From Microthyrium microscopicum (taxonomy: Eukaryota > Ascomycota > Dothideomycetes > Microthyriales > Microthyriaceae): a DNA stretch of 64,000 nucleotides. The stretch covers positions 4,204,884 to 4,268,883 of the forward strand of contig MU004231.1 in assembly GCA_010405405.1 (NCBI GenBank). Reading direction: 5' to 3'. Shown here piece after piece: positions 11,942 through 24,049 of this stretch; the stretch's first letter is position 1, and every line of letters begins with the position of its first letter. The position numbers and the translations under genes were made by a program. The notes below the pieces were generated by a model. That model did no database searches, was not told the origin of the DNA, and was given only the letters and a program-made list of their open reading frames with translations.

Positions 11942-14466
11942 CTAAGCAGCATTCTTGCCAGTGGGTCCACCGCCATTGCGGCGACTGTCATCAATATTGA
12001 GCGATCCAAGTCCTGGGGTAAGGAAGCTGAATGGGTCATTTGGGTTTTCGTATCCGGCAGAACCACCGCCATTGGAGAATCCGCCAGGCTGGGGGCCACT
12101 TGGCTGATTAGCACCTGGACCGGCATTGCCGCCAGGTGCAGCTCCAGAGAACGCAGCTTCCGCGCGCGAGTCAAATCCGGTGGCAGGTGGAAGACCGCCA
12201 GCTGGTCCTGCAAATCCACCCATAGGGTGAGGATATGGGTTTGGTCCGGAGGGCATGCCATAGCCTGGTGGTCCGAAAGAAGCAGCACCTGGGAAACCGC
12301 CATGGTTGCTTGGAAATCCACCTGGGCCAGGCATTGGGGCTCCCATTGGGCCAGGATGTCCACCAGGTCCAGCAGACGGGTCATGTGGTCCCATACCAAA
12401 TGGAGGTGGATAAGCTGGCTGAAACTCGTTGATGGTCGGTCCATTGGATACGTGAGCACCGGAGCGAGAAGCACCGCACCGCAGACAATTTACGTTCTTG
12501 GCGAAATTGTGATACAGGCAATCTTGCTGGCCGCAGCGCCAATCACCGGGACGAAACGGGGCCGATCCACCAACACGATGGTTCGCATGGCCACCAGGTC
12601 CGTAAGAAGGCATGAATTGGGGCTGCGGGTTGTATCCGTAGCCATATCCTCCTCCCATGTTAGGGTCGCTCTGTCCACCGCCAGCTGACATTGCCGGGTA
12701 TGAGCATCGGAAGCATTGAGTACGACGTTGGAAATTGGAGAATCCGCAGGAAGGGCAAGTCCAATCACCTGGGCGAGGGCGATTCTTGGATGGCGGGAAA
12801 GGAGTCAAAACTTCAGCGGCACGGTCCAAGACGTGATGAGAAGACGGAGAGACCTCGATGGCCTTCTCACTCAGAGCACGACCGTTCATGCATAGGGATT
12901 CGGCAGCCTTGGAGTATTAGAGGGTAAAGAGCAACATGCATAGAAAATTACTTACCTCTTCATGAGAAGAAAAGATGGCAAATCCAGAGCCAGTTGGTTT
13001 GTGCTGGTCAGGAGTTCTCATTGTCCAAAACGCAATTGGACGTCCACCATATTGAGTGAACCAGCTTTCCAGTTCGGACTGAGTAGTATCGTGAGGCAGT
13101 CCACTCATGAACAGCACCTTAGACCGTTCAGCCAGGAAAGAACGAACGTCAGCTCGAGCGTCGAAAGGATGCATTAGGACGTCGGGATGATCGTGATGAG
13201 GTTGTGATTTTTGGACTAGACCTTTGAGAACACGAGCGAGAGTAATGGCCTCTTCGAGAGCGCGACGTGGCGAAGCTGGTGCTAAGGCTTGCAAATGGAA
13301 TGGAAGATTGTGTTTGATTGGTGGCGACGTTTGAAGCGGCTCAACCTCCAGAGCAGCACAAATGTTTGAGAGGCTTGAGGCTCCAAATGGAAGAGATTCT
13401 GGATGATACACCTGCCAGTGTGTGTATTCAATTTTAAGGTCAAAGAGCCTCGAGTGCTGAAGGTAGGCTGGAAGAACCACCGCTTTATCACGAGCCTCTC
13501 GCGGGAGTTGAACGCGAAGGTCCCAGTTCTCGAAAGTCACAAAGACAAACTCGCTGTTGCCCAGTTTCTCGCTGACGAATTGGTCTAACCTTGTAATAGC
13601 CTCTCTGAACGTTCCAGCGTTACGGACGTTGTCCCAGGTAAGGGTAGTCAAGGACGCTGTTTGATGTTAGCAGCTGAGTTGATGGTGGCTTTGATGGGAC
13701 AAAATCGAAACGCAAGGTCTGAAGAGAGTGTATGGAACCAATTTAAAGGAGACGATATTTGGAAAAGAAAGGTGTAAATGACAAGAGGGGGAGATATTTT
13801 GCGGTGAAGTGGGTATGAAATCATGGGTCCTCAGCAGCTCGGCAACCTGCTGTTCTAAACAGGCAAGACTATTACACCCTCTCGTATTATACACAATGGA
13901 GCTTCTCCTTTCAGAAGCGGCATACATACCGCCCGAGACGTATGGCCGCATATACCAGGTACTGCAGTATCCAGTACTAGTAGGCATCCAAGCTTCTTGC
14001 CGAGCACTGCAGGCACCCGATTGACAGATATAAAGAAAACGGGCTTTCAAAGTGCAACAGGAGCGGTATAGAGGCGGGAGGAATGGTGGACTAGCGGGAG
14101 CGTATTGTTCTTGGGAGGGGTTCGATTAGGGGCAGTACTCACTGCATAGAGGTGTGATGGGAGTATTCATCGGCTTAACAAGAACACTCTCTCGGTATTT
14201 CTGAACAGGAACATTGAGTATCAGTTACAGAGCCATATACGGGGTGGCAGGGTGTATGAAAACTTTTCGAAACTCACCTCGTCCAGCGTCTTAGCATCGA
14301 CCAAAACCCATCCAATTTCGATTACTTCGGCAGAGTCTTTCGTGACATATACCCCGTGTTCATCGCAGGTCGTGGCCACATGAATAACTAGATAGTTGTC
14401 GACATTGTTAGGAACCACCGGTACAGGAGCTCCTGGCTTGCTGGTTTGCTGTTGTGAGCTGGCCAT
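11942..14466 (-). CDS. NRP1: NRP1-type RNA-binding protein: degenerate exonuclease fold, RRM, two RanBP2 zinc fingers
   Basis: Predicted 637-residue RNA-binding protein. Exons: 14466-14278, 14200-14143, 13656-12956, 12907-11942; all joins keep phase, giving KTLDE/KYRESVLV, PLC-TSLTTL and SHEE/AAESLC. The N-terminal 230 residues follow the DEDDh exonuclease fold of the ERI1 group, but motif I reads LVIHVATTCDE where the family has DxE, and the C-terminal H-x4-D motif is absent. An RRM follows (KVLFMSGLPHDT ... GSGFAIFSSHEE). Two RanBP2-type fingers come next (DWTCPSCGFSN ... CFRC; DWRCGQQDCLYHN ... CLRC), then a Gly/Pro-rich tail. This architecture matches yeast Nrp1, a stress-granule-associated protein. 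Intron 2 is unusually long (486 nt, against 77 and 48). The frame is open 163 codons upstream to an ATG at 14955, but that part lacks family resemblance, so I start at 14466. Confidence 0.9.
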
Positions 14467-17400
14467 GATGAGGTATTGCAGGATAATGAAGATGAAGCTG
14501 AGGATTGACCAAACTCTTCGAAGTTTCTTCCTAGCTCTTGATCTGACGGGGACCCAATCCGCCAGAGAGCTCAATTGATTTGTTGAGGTGAAGGTAGATA
14601 AAGATAACGCCGACAACGTTGTTAGGAATATGGAGTTGGACGAAAGTATGATGATAGACCTAAGTAAAGGTAGCATCGAGGACGGAAGCTTTGCAAAATT
14701 AGTCCAAGGACTCAGGACTTGGAGCTGACCTCGCACGGACGGCAGGCCAGGGGTTGTATTATTTGGGAGATGTGAGACTTCAGTCTGCGCCTCCTCGAGA
14801 ATCTCCTTGTGAGTTCGCAATTCAACGCCCACATAGGAATAGTTACCGAAAGATATCAATTGAAATAATCCAGAGTGTCTTAGCTGCTTAAAGTGAAGGA
14901 GGTAGTGACTGTGAAAAGCGTGCCAGAATTTTATCCAGGTATGTACAGACTTCATGGTTATAAAATTCGAGTTGACTACTTGTATTTATAGACAAGCAAG
15001 CAAGGCTTCCAGACGCAAAGTGTGCGGTGGATAAAACCGCTGAAAGGATTGGCGAAGAAGGCTACCAGAGTTACTTTGCAGCTGCATTGTATTCTAGCAA
15101 CCATTGGAAACTACTAAGGGACAGTAAGTACTGGTCGTGTACAATACGGATAGGAACCTAGACCGTGACAACATTGGCAACTACCGTAAATGCAACGAGA
15201 ATGAATCGGGAAGCGTTGAGATACGGGTGATTCAAGTGGAGCCCTCGTAGTGATATATTTCCTTGAAGCCACCAAGCTCGGCGTTGACCTGTTATTGGAG
15301 CCACAGGTTGATTTGACATGGCTATTGTGTCAGAATTCTTTGGCAAAGTCGTGCAGTCTGAAGTGGGAATGAAGGCTGCGTTTAAGTGGAGGCATAAGTT
15401 ATGGACTGGAAGAGTATTTAGTAAAGTTGAAAATAACTTAGTACCACCAAGAAGATATGGCTCCCCAAGATTTTGCTCAGCCGGGACACGGAGATAGCTC
15501 AATAATAGTGCATCAACTGCACCGATATTTTATGGAGGAGAGGTAGAGAAGAAAGCGGTACTCAAGGCAGCATCACATTCTCGTTCAGCGAGTATTATCA
15601 TCATCACACATCTTGAAGGTGGTTTTCCATGATACTTATTGCCTGTGGCCAAGGCATTTAGTAGATATCTCTTTCTCTGAGTGTTAGGGAGGTCAGTTGA
15701 GAGTTTATTAATGAGGTTATCTTTACAAGCTGCTGGACTCTGGCTTTCCGATCTAAAAGGCATTTCTTGGTGGCTTGAGAAGTAGCGCCTTCGATCCGTC
15801 TTTTTTCGAGTCACAATTTGTTCATATTCTTCTAAATTCTAAATAGATTCTTGCTAGTTTCTCAATCTCCAGAGTTCACTACCAATCAGAAAGTAGACAG
15901 ATTATTCTATCATTTAGTTGGATTTGGAGATGCGCTATTGTACGATCAATACCAGAATTGCATTCTTGAATCCAAACTCTGCACTGTGGTCTACCTTAGT
16001 CAGATCCAACTTATCGCACTTCATAATTTCAGATAACCCACAATGAATTTAATATTACAACAACTCAGATGCATGAACTCTGAGCCGATATCAAGATGTC
16101 ATCTCGCTAGGTCTCTCTATCAAAACCCTATCGTCTTACCAGAAAACTGGAGGGATCCATATGTATGTTGCTTCGCGCGTTACATGCCATTTGCAATCGT
16201 TGATTCTTCAATCAGATCCAAAAAACACCAGACGGTTTGACCTGCCTAAGTCATGATTGAAATACACTAAGTCATGCTTGAGAAGAAGAGAGAGCACTGG
16301 CGAGTATCAAGAGACTGAGGAAGATTGCACGCAATTCATCCCAATTACTCGGGAGAGCCACGAGCACGTTGAGGCTCTGATAACGTTTCTTTTAGGATTC
16401 CCAGCAAATCGGAAGCTGGCACGACGGTCCGTCAGACTAGAACAGGAACGAGCTATTCGAGTAGGGCCTGTGCATGCCAATTTGCGCCTGATACTGCTAT
16501 AATATCGCTTTTATTACCCAGACTAACTGGCCAATCAGCTCAATCATTGTAAAGTCAAGTTCCCTTTTCGGCCTTCCAATTCCTTGTCTCGGTACTCCTT
16601 CGCACCCATTTCCCGATGGTATACTCTAGAACTGTATTGGAGCCAGGAGCTGATCATCTAATCCGGTTTTCTAAGAAGATTTTCTTAACACGAGAAATTG
16701 TATATTCTGCTTGGAGGATGATAAGCTTCCATCACCTCGTGCTGGACTCGGCTTCAAAGCCGGTTGGACAATTTGTACCACTCCTTATGCACCTTCGCCC
16801 TTACCTTTGCATTAACCGTAAGCTATGGGTAGCACAATAAAGGCCCTATTCGCCACAACAACCGCAAGTGGACATAAAACTGTTCTGGAGATTAAATATT
16901 GGTCCTCGGCAAGTTTACGAAGTTGTACAGGCGGTAGTGTAAGGGGGGAGTGTTTACTCTAAAAACAGCCTTATGGTAAGGAGTGTGGCTTTCTCACAAT
17001 CTTGAAAATGGCTGGTGGTTTTGAAACTGTAAGACACTGGATACTAATTCCTCGAATCCGATGAGTTGTGGCTGGATGGACTTGGGTTCCTAATCTCCTC
17101 ATAATGTTCACCAAGTTCTTGAAAATTCATAATTTTCTGGTACGACCTTAACGGCCCTTTTGGATTTGTGGTTCGCTTTTGCCTTGGCCTCTTCAGCCTT
17201 CTCCGATTTATGATTTTATGCATCATGTCTGACCGCAAGGACTTTCTGAGCACAACAGCTTCTGGCACCAGCTGGCAGCATTTGAGTCCATCCATCGACT
17301 CTCATACTATTAATCAGAACAGAAATCTCACGTAACACTCACTTTCCTCTCATCTCTCATTCATCCGAGAATTTGGTTCATCTTTCAGCTTGGCGATTTC

Positions 17401-18747
17401 CCACCCCCTATTTTCCAAACACTGAACCATAACTTTCCACACCAGTTACCAAAATCCCGCCTAGCCATCAAAAACCCGACAATAAGGCTGCCAGCAAATC
17501 AGGGCCGATCGCACGAACCAATGACACCCCGTTCTCCATCAGCCTTACGCTCGTTTCAAGACTAGTAGACAAAAGGAAACAAGCCCGGGTCATCATATAC
17601 ATAGATAGCCTTAATATGTGCGGATCTCAACAACATCTATAAAACCCTCCCTCTGTGCAATACCGGACCAAGAAATTTTGTGAGGCTCTAATGCAACATC
17701 TAATAAGGACAATGTAATAAGGGCCAGTGCTAGTTCAAGGCACAGACCGCGGCATTAAGGAAGGTAATCTACCCGCTGCTTAGGTACATGATACTTTATA
17801 GAACGGTCAATTTCTCGCAATTAAATACGCTTGAGATACTTGTGACGAGGTTCATGGTTTGGTTGTGCCTTGGTAGATGGTGTTGGCACGCACGCGTTCG
17901 CACGCGACTGTCTGTCTTAACTGTCACTTGTCGCAAACAGGGCCCTCAGATAGTTGGTTTGGCCCACAGACTTACGTGTCATGCACTGTATATGTGGCTG
18001 GTGTTTCTAGTTGGCGAAATGGCGGAGAGCGTACATGACTGCAGTTTGCTGCAGTTTGTTTGATGGATTCATATCCAGTGGGATCGGTGATGGAGTGAAA
18101 ACAAGCTAGAACAAGGCCAGCAAAGTTTGATGTGAATATAAGACATATGGACCAAGACAACGGCTAAGCAAGTAACAATATGCTACATTATTTTACATAG
18201 CGAAAAAATATAAAGTGAGATGGGATTTTCCAGAAACAGAAGCAAGGGCGGCCACTAGCGCACACGTTGTTTGCCCCTAGACTACTCCTGGAAAAGCGTC
18301 CGTTACTCTGAAACGCAGTTGTTTGACCAGTTAAACGCTGGTAAGGCTGAGATGGAGTTCACTTGATATTCTGTTGGTTATGGTGATTGTGCAACAAGTC
18401 GTTTGATGATTCCTTTGATTAACAGGTAATACTTTGCCAATTGCCTGTCCCAATCTTATAGAGCTTTAAAAACCCAATGGCAATTTGATAAACTGTGATA
18501 CAAAAAGGCAAGAATAGAACTGCAACAAGGCAAGAGCAATCCACCTTAGCCCAAGATCCCTGCCAGTTCCCGCAGCTTGCAAGGCTGTGGAGCCTTGTCG
18601 TACACGTTGTGCTCCAACACTCCACAGTGTCATCCCGAACATACAGCTGCATCTAACACATACTTTTCCTATTCTGATATTTGGTGGATTGAGTCAACGA
18701 TTCTGAAAAGGCTTGGCCACAGCCTCTGCAACACATAACCTCTAGCA
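14467..18747. other. Gene-poor region with no supportable gene
   Basis: About 4.3 kb between the divergent NRP1-type and F-box genes. It contains an in-frame upstream extension of the NRP1-type ORF (to 14955) and scattered ORFs under 115 codons on both strands. None has a recognisable domain or convincing splice partners. No RNA gene or repeat family was recognised. Confidence 0.5.
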
Positions 18748-21700
18748 ATGGATCCAATAATGACGCACTATAACGACCCGGAGGCACAGGCTGCTCCGAC
18801 CGCTGTCACCAACGATAGGGTGCAGCAGAGCACCAAGAGTACCGACCATCGGGCCATACAAAGTTTTAACATGGATTCTCAACCACAGATCCCTGAGTAT
18901 GGTCGCTCTAGAAGACATGGAATGGAAACTTACCTTTTTCCAGTGAAACTGTTGCACAAACCGTCCAACAAAAAAATGTCCCACCACCATCTCTTGTTCT
19001 GTCAAAGCAACCAACACCATCTCTTCCAGCAATTGCCATTCTAGACACTTTTCAGAGCGAGACATCAGCGACAGATCCCAATCAGGCTGACGAAAACGCT
19101 GTTGGTACATCTAAAACCGCCCTGAACGCAGATCCAGTTCCAACCACTGACTCTGCTCCTGGTCACTCTCAGCCTCCACCAGCTCATCAGTCGCTTACAT
19201 CGTCCAGCATTATTGGTGACGAAGCAGCATCGAATAGTACACTGGTAGCGCCAAAACAGGCAGATCTGCAAATGCAGACCTCGCGACCTTATGATGCCAC
19301 CGGTTCCTGGCATTTAACTGCGCAGCATGCATCTGCGCGGCCAGGTACTGCGCGTCCAAAACACATTCCTATCACTCTCCCGGCGGATGCAGCAGCGGTC
19401 TTGGAAAGCAGACCTTCACAAAAGACATCCGGCAACCGACAGAAATCAGGGTAAGTCGTTGTCAGTTACTGTTTCATACTTTGACAGCCATATTATCACT
19501 TCTATTCTGCCCTCAGTACCTTTTTATCAATCTATTACACTCTGGCCAGCACAAGACAGTCACTCTTGGCTTGTGTAACCGTTCCGTCATACACAATCCA
19601 CTTATCCTTTCCTACATATCACCATGGCTCTCGATGTGCTAACTCACCCTCGTCACAGCTCACTCCAACGATTCTTCATGGGGTTTTTTCGACATTTTCG
19701 ATCAAAATCATCCAGCGATGCCAAAGTCAGAAGCAACGTCAACGGCAGTGCTCACCGCATCGCTAATGGCAATGCTAATGGCACTGCTAACCGCGCCGGC
19801 TATTACAACCCCTCTGCGTCGGGAGGAATTGATTGGACAAATAGACTCCCGCATGCAGTACTACAACGCATATTCTCGTTTGTCTGTCCACACTCGTCGG
19901 ATTCATCGTATGACTGCATAGAGGATGTCGACCTGGATACTTGCTTCCTGTGCGATCTGAGAGATCTCGCAAACTGCGTTCGTGTTCGAAGAACGTGGTA
20001 CGCTCCAGCCTCACAACAACTGTAAGTATTTGTCTAGGATTCGTCAAGTGGAGAGTCGAGCCTCATAAGTTCTTTGCGAGTTCTGACATGGAGGTCAATG
20101 TTCTTATGGGCTTGAAATACACTTCCTTCACAAACCTCCGAAAAGGTTACTGATGTTTTGCTAGATATCGATCGATACGGTTAGATCAGATACATTACTG
20201 TTACTTGGAAGACGAACTGAAAGAACAGCGACGGAAGAAAAACAAACGACGAACTCGGCGTAGAGACGACGACTATGTGTATAATCCAGAAACAGATGTG
20301 GCCGTAGAACGGTTGCATTTGCTGGTGGGCATCTTGCGAGACAACAGTTATCTATCTGGCCAAGTTCTATTCATCAAGCTACCATATCTGCTGCGGACTA
20401 GCGGTCACCCAGATCTGGCTCGCCTGGTGCAAAGCTGTCCTAACTTGCGCTATGTTGATCTACCAGATGAGTTTTACCGAGCAGATCTATCGACGAGTAG
20501 ACTTCGTCTTGAACTCACTCATAATTGCCGAAACCTTCGTTTCATGAAGTATTACCACGGCTCTGGTCAGAAATTTGAACAACTCAAGCACCATAATCCC
20601 TGGACAAATCTTGAGCATCTGACTCTGGATGGCATATCCGTGGACCATGGAGTATTTCGACAAGTTATATCGCGGATGAAGAATCTTAACACGCTGATTC
20701 TGACCTCAATGCCTGGCGGAAATGATGATCTCTTCTCTGTCGCATTTGGTCTGCCAGAGATCCCACCAGTACGAAATCTAGAGCTTCACGATCTTCCAGA
20801 TGTCACCATTGATGGTGTCCTGAGATACCTTCTCAACCAACCAGCTCGAGACAGACTCAGGAGCCTAACAATGGACGGCACAGGCGTCGAGATAGCAGAT
20901 CTTCACAAAGTTCTCGCCAATGCCCACAGCCTCCTATCTCTCACGGTAATCTACGAGCCAAAACAAAGTCTACCTCTAGACCCACTCCCTCCATTGGCTT
21001 CCCTAAGCCTACAAAACATGCACTTTGAAATCAAAGACAACTCCCACCAGCGAGTCCGCCATCCGCCTGGCGACAGCTACCACCGCTACCTCGCCGACTC
21101 CATCCTCGACCTCAACCTCCCCTCCCTTCGCGCCCTCTACGTCCGCGAACCACGCTTCCCCCAAGCTCTCCTCTCCCCCAACCCACCATCCGCCCGAACC
21201 TCCATCATCAGCAACCGTAACTCCGTCGTCTCCACCATCGACGCCAGCCAGCTAAACTTTGGCATCGACGCCAAAGACCACATGTCCATGGCCGCCAACC
21301 CCTTCCTCTCCGTCGCCAACTACGCCACCTTCGGCTCCCACTCCCAACCAGCCTCCGCACGTAACAGCCCCTCCCCACCAGCTCTTACATCGCCCGCCTT
21401 CCTCCAACAAGACCCGTTCGCTCGTCATGCACGCCCAACTCCTCGGCGACGTCCACTGCAGCAGCCGCTGGAAGTATTCACGAAAAGCCACGGCGATGAT
21501 CTGGGCGAGTGGTTATCACGACCACTAGATCCTAGTCCACCGCCAGGCGCAAGTCCAAGACCGATGAGCACATTTAATGCGGGGTGGGCGGCGAGTGCGA
21601 GACGGAGTGTGATTGTAGGAGATGGAGAGGGCCATTGGGCGGAGGTGCCGGATTATGAGCGCGAGGCGTCGAGACCGAGTTCACGGGCTAGTATGGCGAG

Positions 21701-21779
21701 TTTTCGGTCTGAGAATCCGACGAAGAAGAAGAGACGCAGTCGGTTTGAAGCTGCGAAGGTTGGTGATTTGTGGGGATAA
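18748..21779 (+). CDS. F-box protein with leucine-rich-repeat-like C-terminal region
   Basis: Predicted substrate adaptor of an SCF ubiquitin ligase, 877 residues. Exons: 18748-18896, 18944-19450, 19659-20021, 20165-21779; all three joins are phase-matched, and introns 2 and 3 have strong donors (GTAAGT). The first 218 residues are a disordered Ser/Pro/Gln leader. A basic patch (FFRHFRSKSSS) precedes the F-box at about 278-330 (IDWTNRLPHAVLQRIFSFV ... LANCVRVRRTWY). After a Lys/Arg-rich loop come LRR-like helices (SCPNLRYVDLPDEF, NCRNLRFMKYY, NLEHLTLDGISV, NLNTLILTSM, VRNLELHDL). The tail is Pro/Ser-rich. A shorter model starting at ATG 19678, in exon 3 and close to the F-box, is possible. 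The substrate is unknown. It faces the GT25 gene tail to tail. Confidence 0.85.
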
Positions 21780-22534
21780 GGATGTGTTTGTGTTGAAAAT
21801 TTGGGTCTGTGTGTAGAGCGGCTGAGACGGGAACACTGGGTGATGTTGAAGGTTTTGTTTTGCTGTTATTTTAGATGTTGTGGTCTAATGTGTTGGTTGA
21901 AAGGGTAACTGATAATGACACTTTCTCATATGTACGGTACGGTATACTTTTCGAGATATCTTTTGGAATACTGTATGAACTTGGCTACAGTAATAGGATC
22001 AGACGTGATCCTCAGCAATTCATGGTTCTATTCGATCTTTCATGGATTACTCTTGTGACACACCCTAGCTACCTTCTATACTTGGCTACAGCGCTAGCTA
22101 AGGTCAACTGAAGTTTGACTTGCCCAAGTCGGATAGGCTTTAGACTTGTTTCCAGTGATGGAAACAACCTACCCGAAGAAACATCAGGGCCGCACCCTCG
22201 AAGCCAAATCTCAAATTCAATTACAGTTCATCACTGCCCTTCGAAACATCAAGTAATCAAAAAAAGTTTGTGAATTGATATTGCTCGGTATCTTCAATAT
22301 ATGTGTGCTTCCCTCAGCCGGAACCAAGCCGGACTGTACGATAGCGTCCTCGACTCTCGTTATCTGGCAACTTGAGGCTCAAATGTTCGTAAATAGTAGT
22401 ACCTAGTGGTAATGATACATAATAAAACAATCAACAGCAGAACTTGCTTCCATACTCCAATCCCGCGCCGTGGTGAAGCCAGTCATTAAGCTCCCTTTGC
22501 TTTTTTCCCCTCAGCCTTATCCTCAGCCTTATCA
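21780..22534. other. Intergenic region between convergent genes
   Basis: 755 bp holding the two 3' ends of the F-box and GT25 genes. Apart from a 12-bp tandem duplication near its right edge, I see nothing. Confidence 0.6.
22509..22532. repeat. Two tandem copies of a 12-bp unit (cctcagccttat)
   Basis: Exact duplication two bases beyond the stop codon of the GT25 gene. Probably simple slippage. Confidence 0.7.
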
Positions 22535-24049
22535 TCACCCAACCGGCAAATTCGACCTCCCCTTCTCAACAATCTGCCCCCTCATCAAATCCAACTCATC
22601 AACCGTAATCGGACACATCCCATCCATCTCCCCCGCCAACCTGACCATCTCCCTAACATTCCTACTCGCCCCCAACCGTTCCACCAACGTCCGTATCCCA
22701 CACGCCACATTCGGCGTCCCCCTCGCCCTCGCCCTCGCCGTATCCTCCGCACTCGGCGGCGGCTCATCCGGCACACCAAATTCCTCCTTCCGCGCTACAA
22801 TGCCAGCAGGTTTCGGCCCATTGACGTTGGCAATCTCAGACGCTTGGTCATCGAGATGGTGGAAGAGTTCGGGGTTGGCGGACCAGCATTTGAAGCCGAG
22901 ATCGCGGCAGGCTTCGAGGATACGTACGTCGTAGGCTGCTGTCCCGTGGTTTTCTTCCTCGGTGCTGAACTGTTCTAGGATTTTGCGTGCGGATTCTTTC
23001 GTCACGGCGTACGCGAATGTGCAGAGTGGTCGCAGACTTTGGTGGATTAGGCGGTGGCGCGGTGGGATGCCAAGGGGGTTGAGGAAGCGTTGGGTGTCGA
23101 TGTGTAGGCCGGTGGGGGAGGGCATGTTGGGGTCGGGATAGGTGTTGTGGAGGATGTGGGAGAGCTTGTCGGCGGGATAGAAGTCGCCGCAGTGGCCGAG
23201 GTGTAGGATTTCCCAGTACTTGGAGTCGGGCCAGAAGGCGGTTCGCTGGTAGGGGCCGGAGGAGATGGCTTTGGATTTGAGTTCGAGAGTGGAGGGCTTG
23301 GGGATGGGTGTCCAGGGTGTTGTGCGGTTGTGGTCTTTGTCTTTGACTGGACGTATGTAGCCGTTGGTGCGCATTTCGCGCTCGAGGAGATCGTGGAAGC
23401 CGCGGGCGAGGAGGGGGGCTTGTTTGGTGCGGAGGTGGATGTCCCAGTTGATGTCGTCTTCGATTATGACTGCCGTTTCGTATGGCTGGGTCATGAACCT
23501 GAAATGGTTAGTTGACATAAGAGTTTTTGGGATGGCCATTAGACTCACCATCGCAAGGCGTTTAAGTGGCCCATCCATGCTAGAGCTGAGCCTTTCTTTA
23601 TCATAGACTTATTCTTGGCTTTGAAGTTGGCCAAGTCTGCGTCTGTCCATGCTGGTTGGTCTGGAATGGAGATCTCGAGACCTGTTAGATCGGCTGATAT
23701 TGAAAGTGATGTCCGTCTGTGAGAGGTTCTAGTAGACACTGCGATGATCCGACCAAACTGTTCAAGATTAGTCTGTAGTATCTCATTATGATGTGGTGAT
23801 ACTTACGCCTAGAGTCGCATTTGCTGCCTTATTGCGCTCATCTTCGATGTTTGGATCTTGTTGCCATGCTTCCGTCGGGGACTGGATGGGTGTCTGTGAT
23901 TTTTGTGTCCAATGTGTTGCGGCTCCTGATACCGCATGGTTGTTAAGGTGATGTAGTTGAAGCCATATAAAGATCGTGAGTGTGCAGACGGAGAGAAGAA
24001 AGAGATCACGTCGACGGCATGGTATCGTTCCCATTTCTCTGACGGTCAT
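22535..24049 (-). CDS. Glycosyltransferase family 25 (LPS-biosynthesis type), type II membrane protein
   Basis: Predicted 471-residue Golgi glycosyltransferase. Exons: 24049-23807, 23757-23549, 23498-22535; the joins read ATLG/FGRIIAVST and LNALRW/FMTQPYE, both phase-matched. A signal anchor is visible near the N-terminus (DLFLLSVCTLTIFIWLQL, about 14-31). The catalytic part carries VIIEDDINW with the metal-binding acidic triplet at 164-166, as in GT25 enzymes. The segment LCTFAYAVTKESARKILEQ matches the family's conserved C-terminal helix. The sugar donor cannot be told; fungal members are poorly characterised. The last 100 codons have a strong G/C third-position bias and an Arg/Ala-rich stretch. 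A two-codon uORF (ATGAGATGA) overlaps the start. Confidence 0.87.

Noticed and set aside
8000-18700. Possible transposon or virus-like element in the gene-poor islands
   Set aside because: No transposase, reverse transcriptase, integrase, capsid-like frame or terminal repeats could be recognised.
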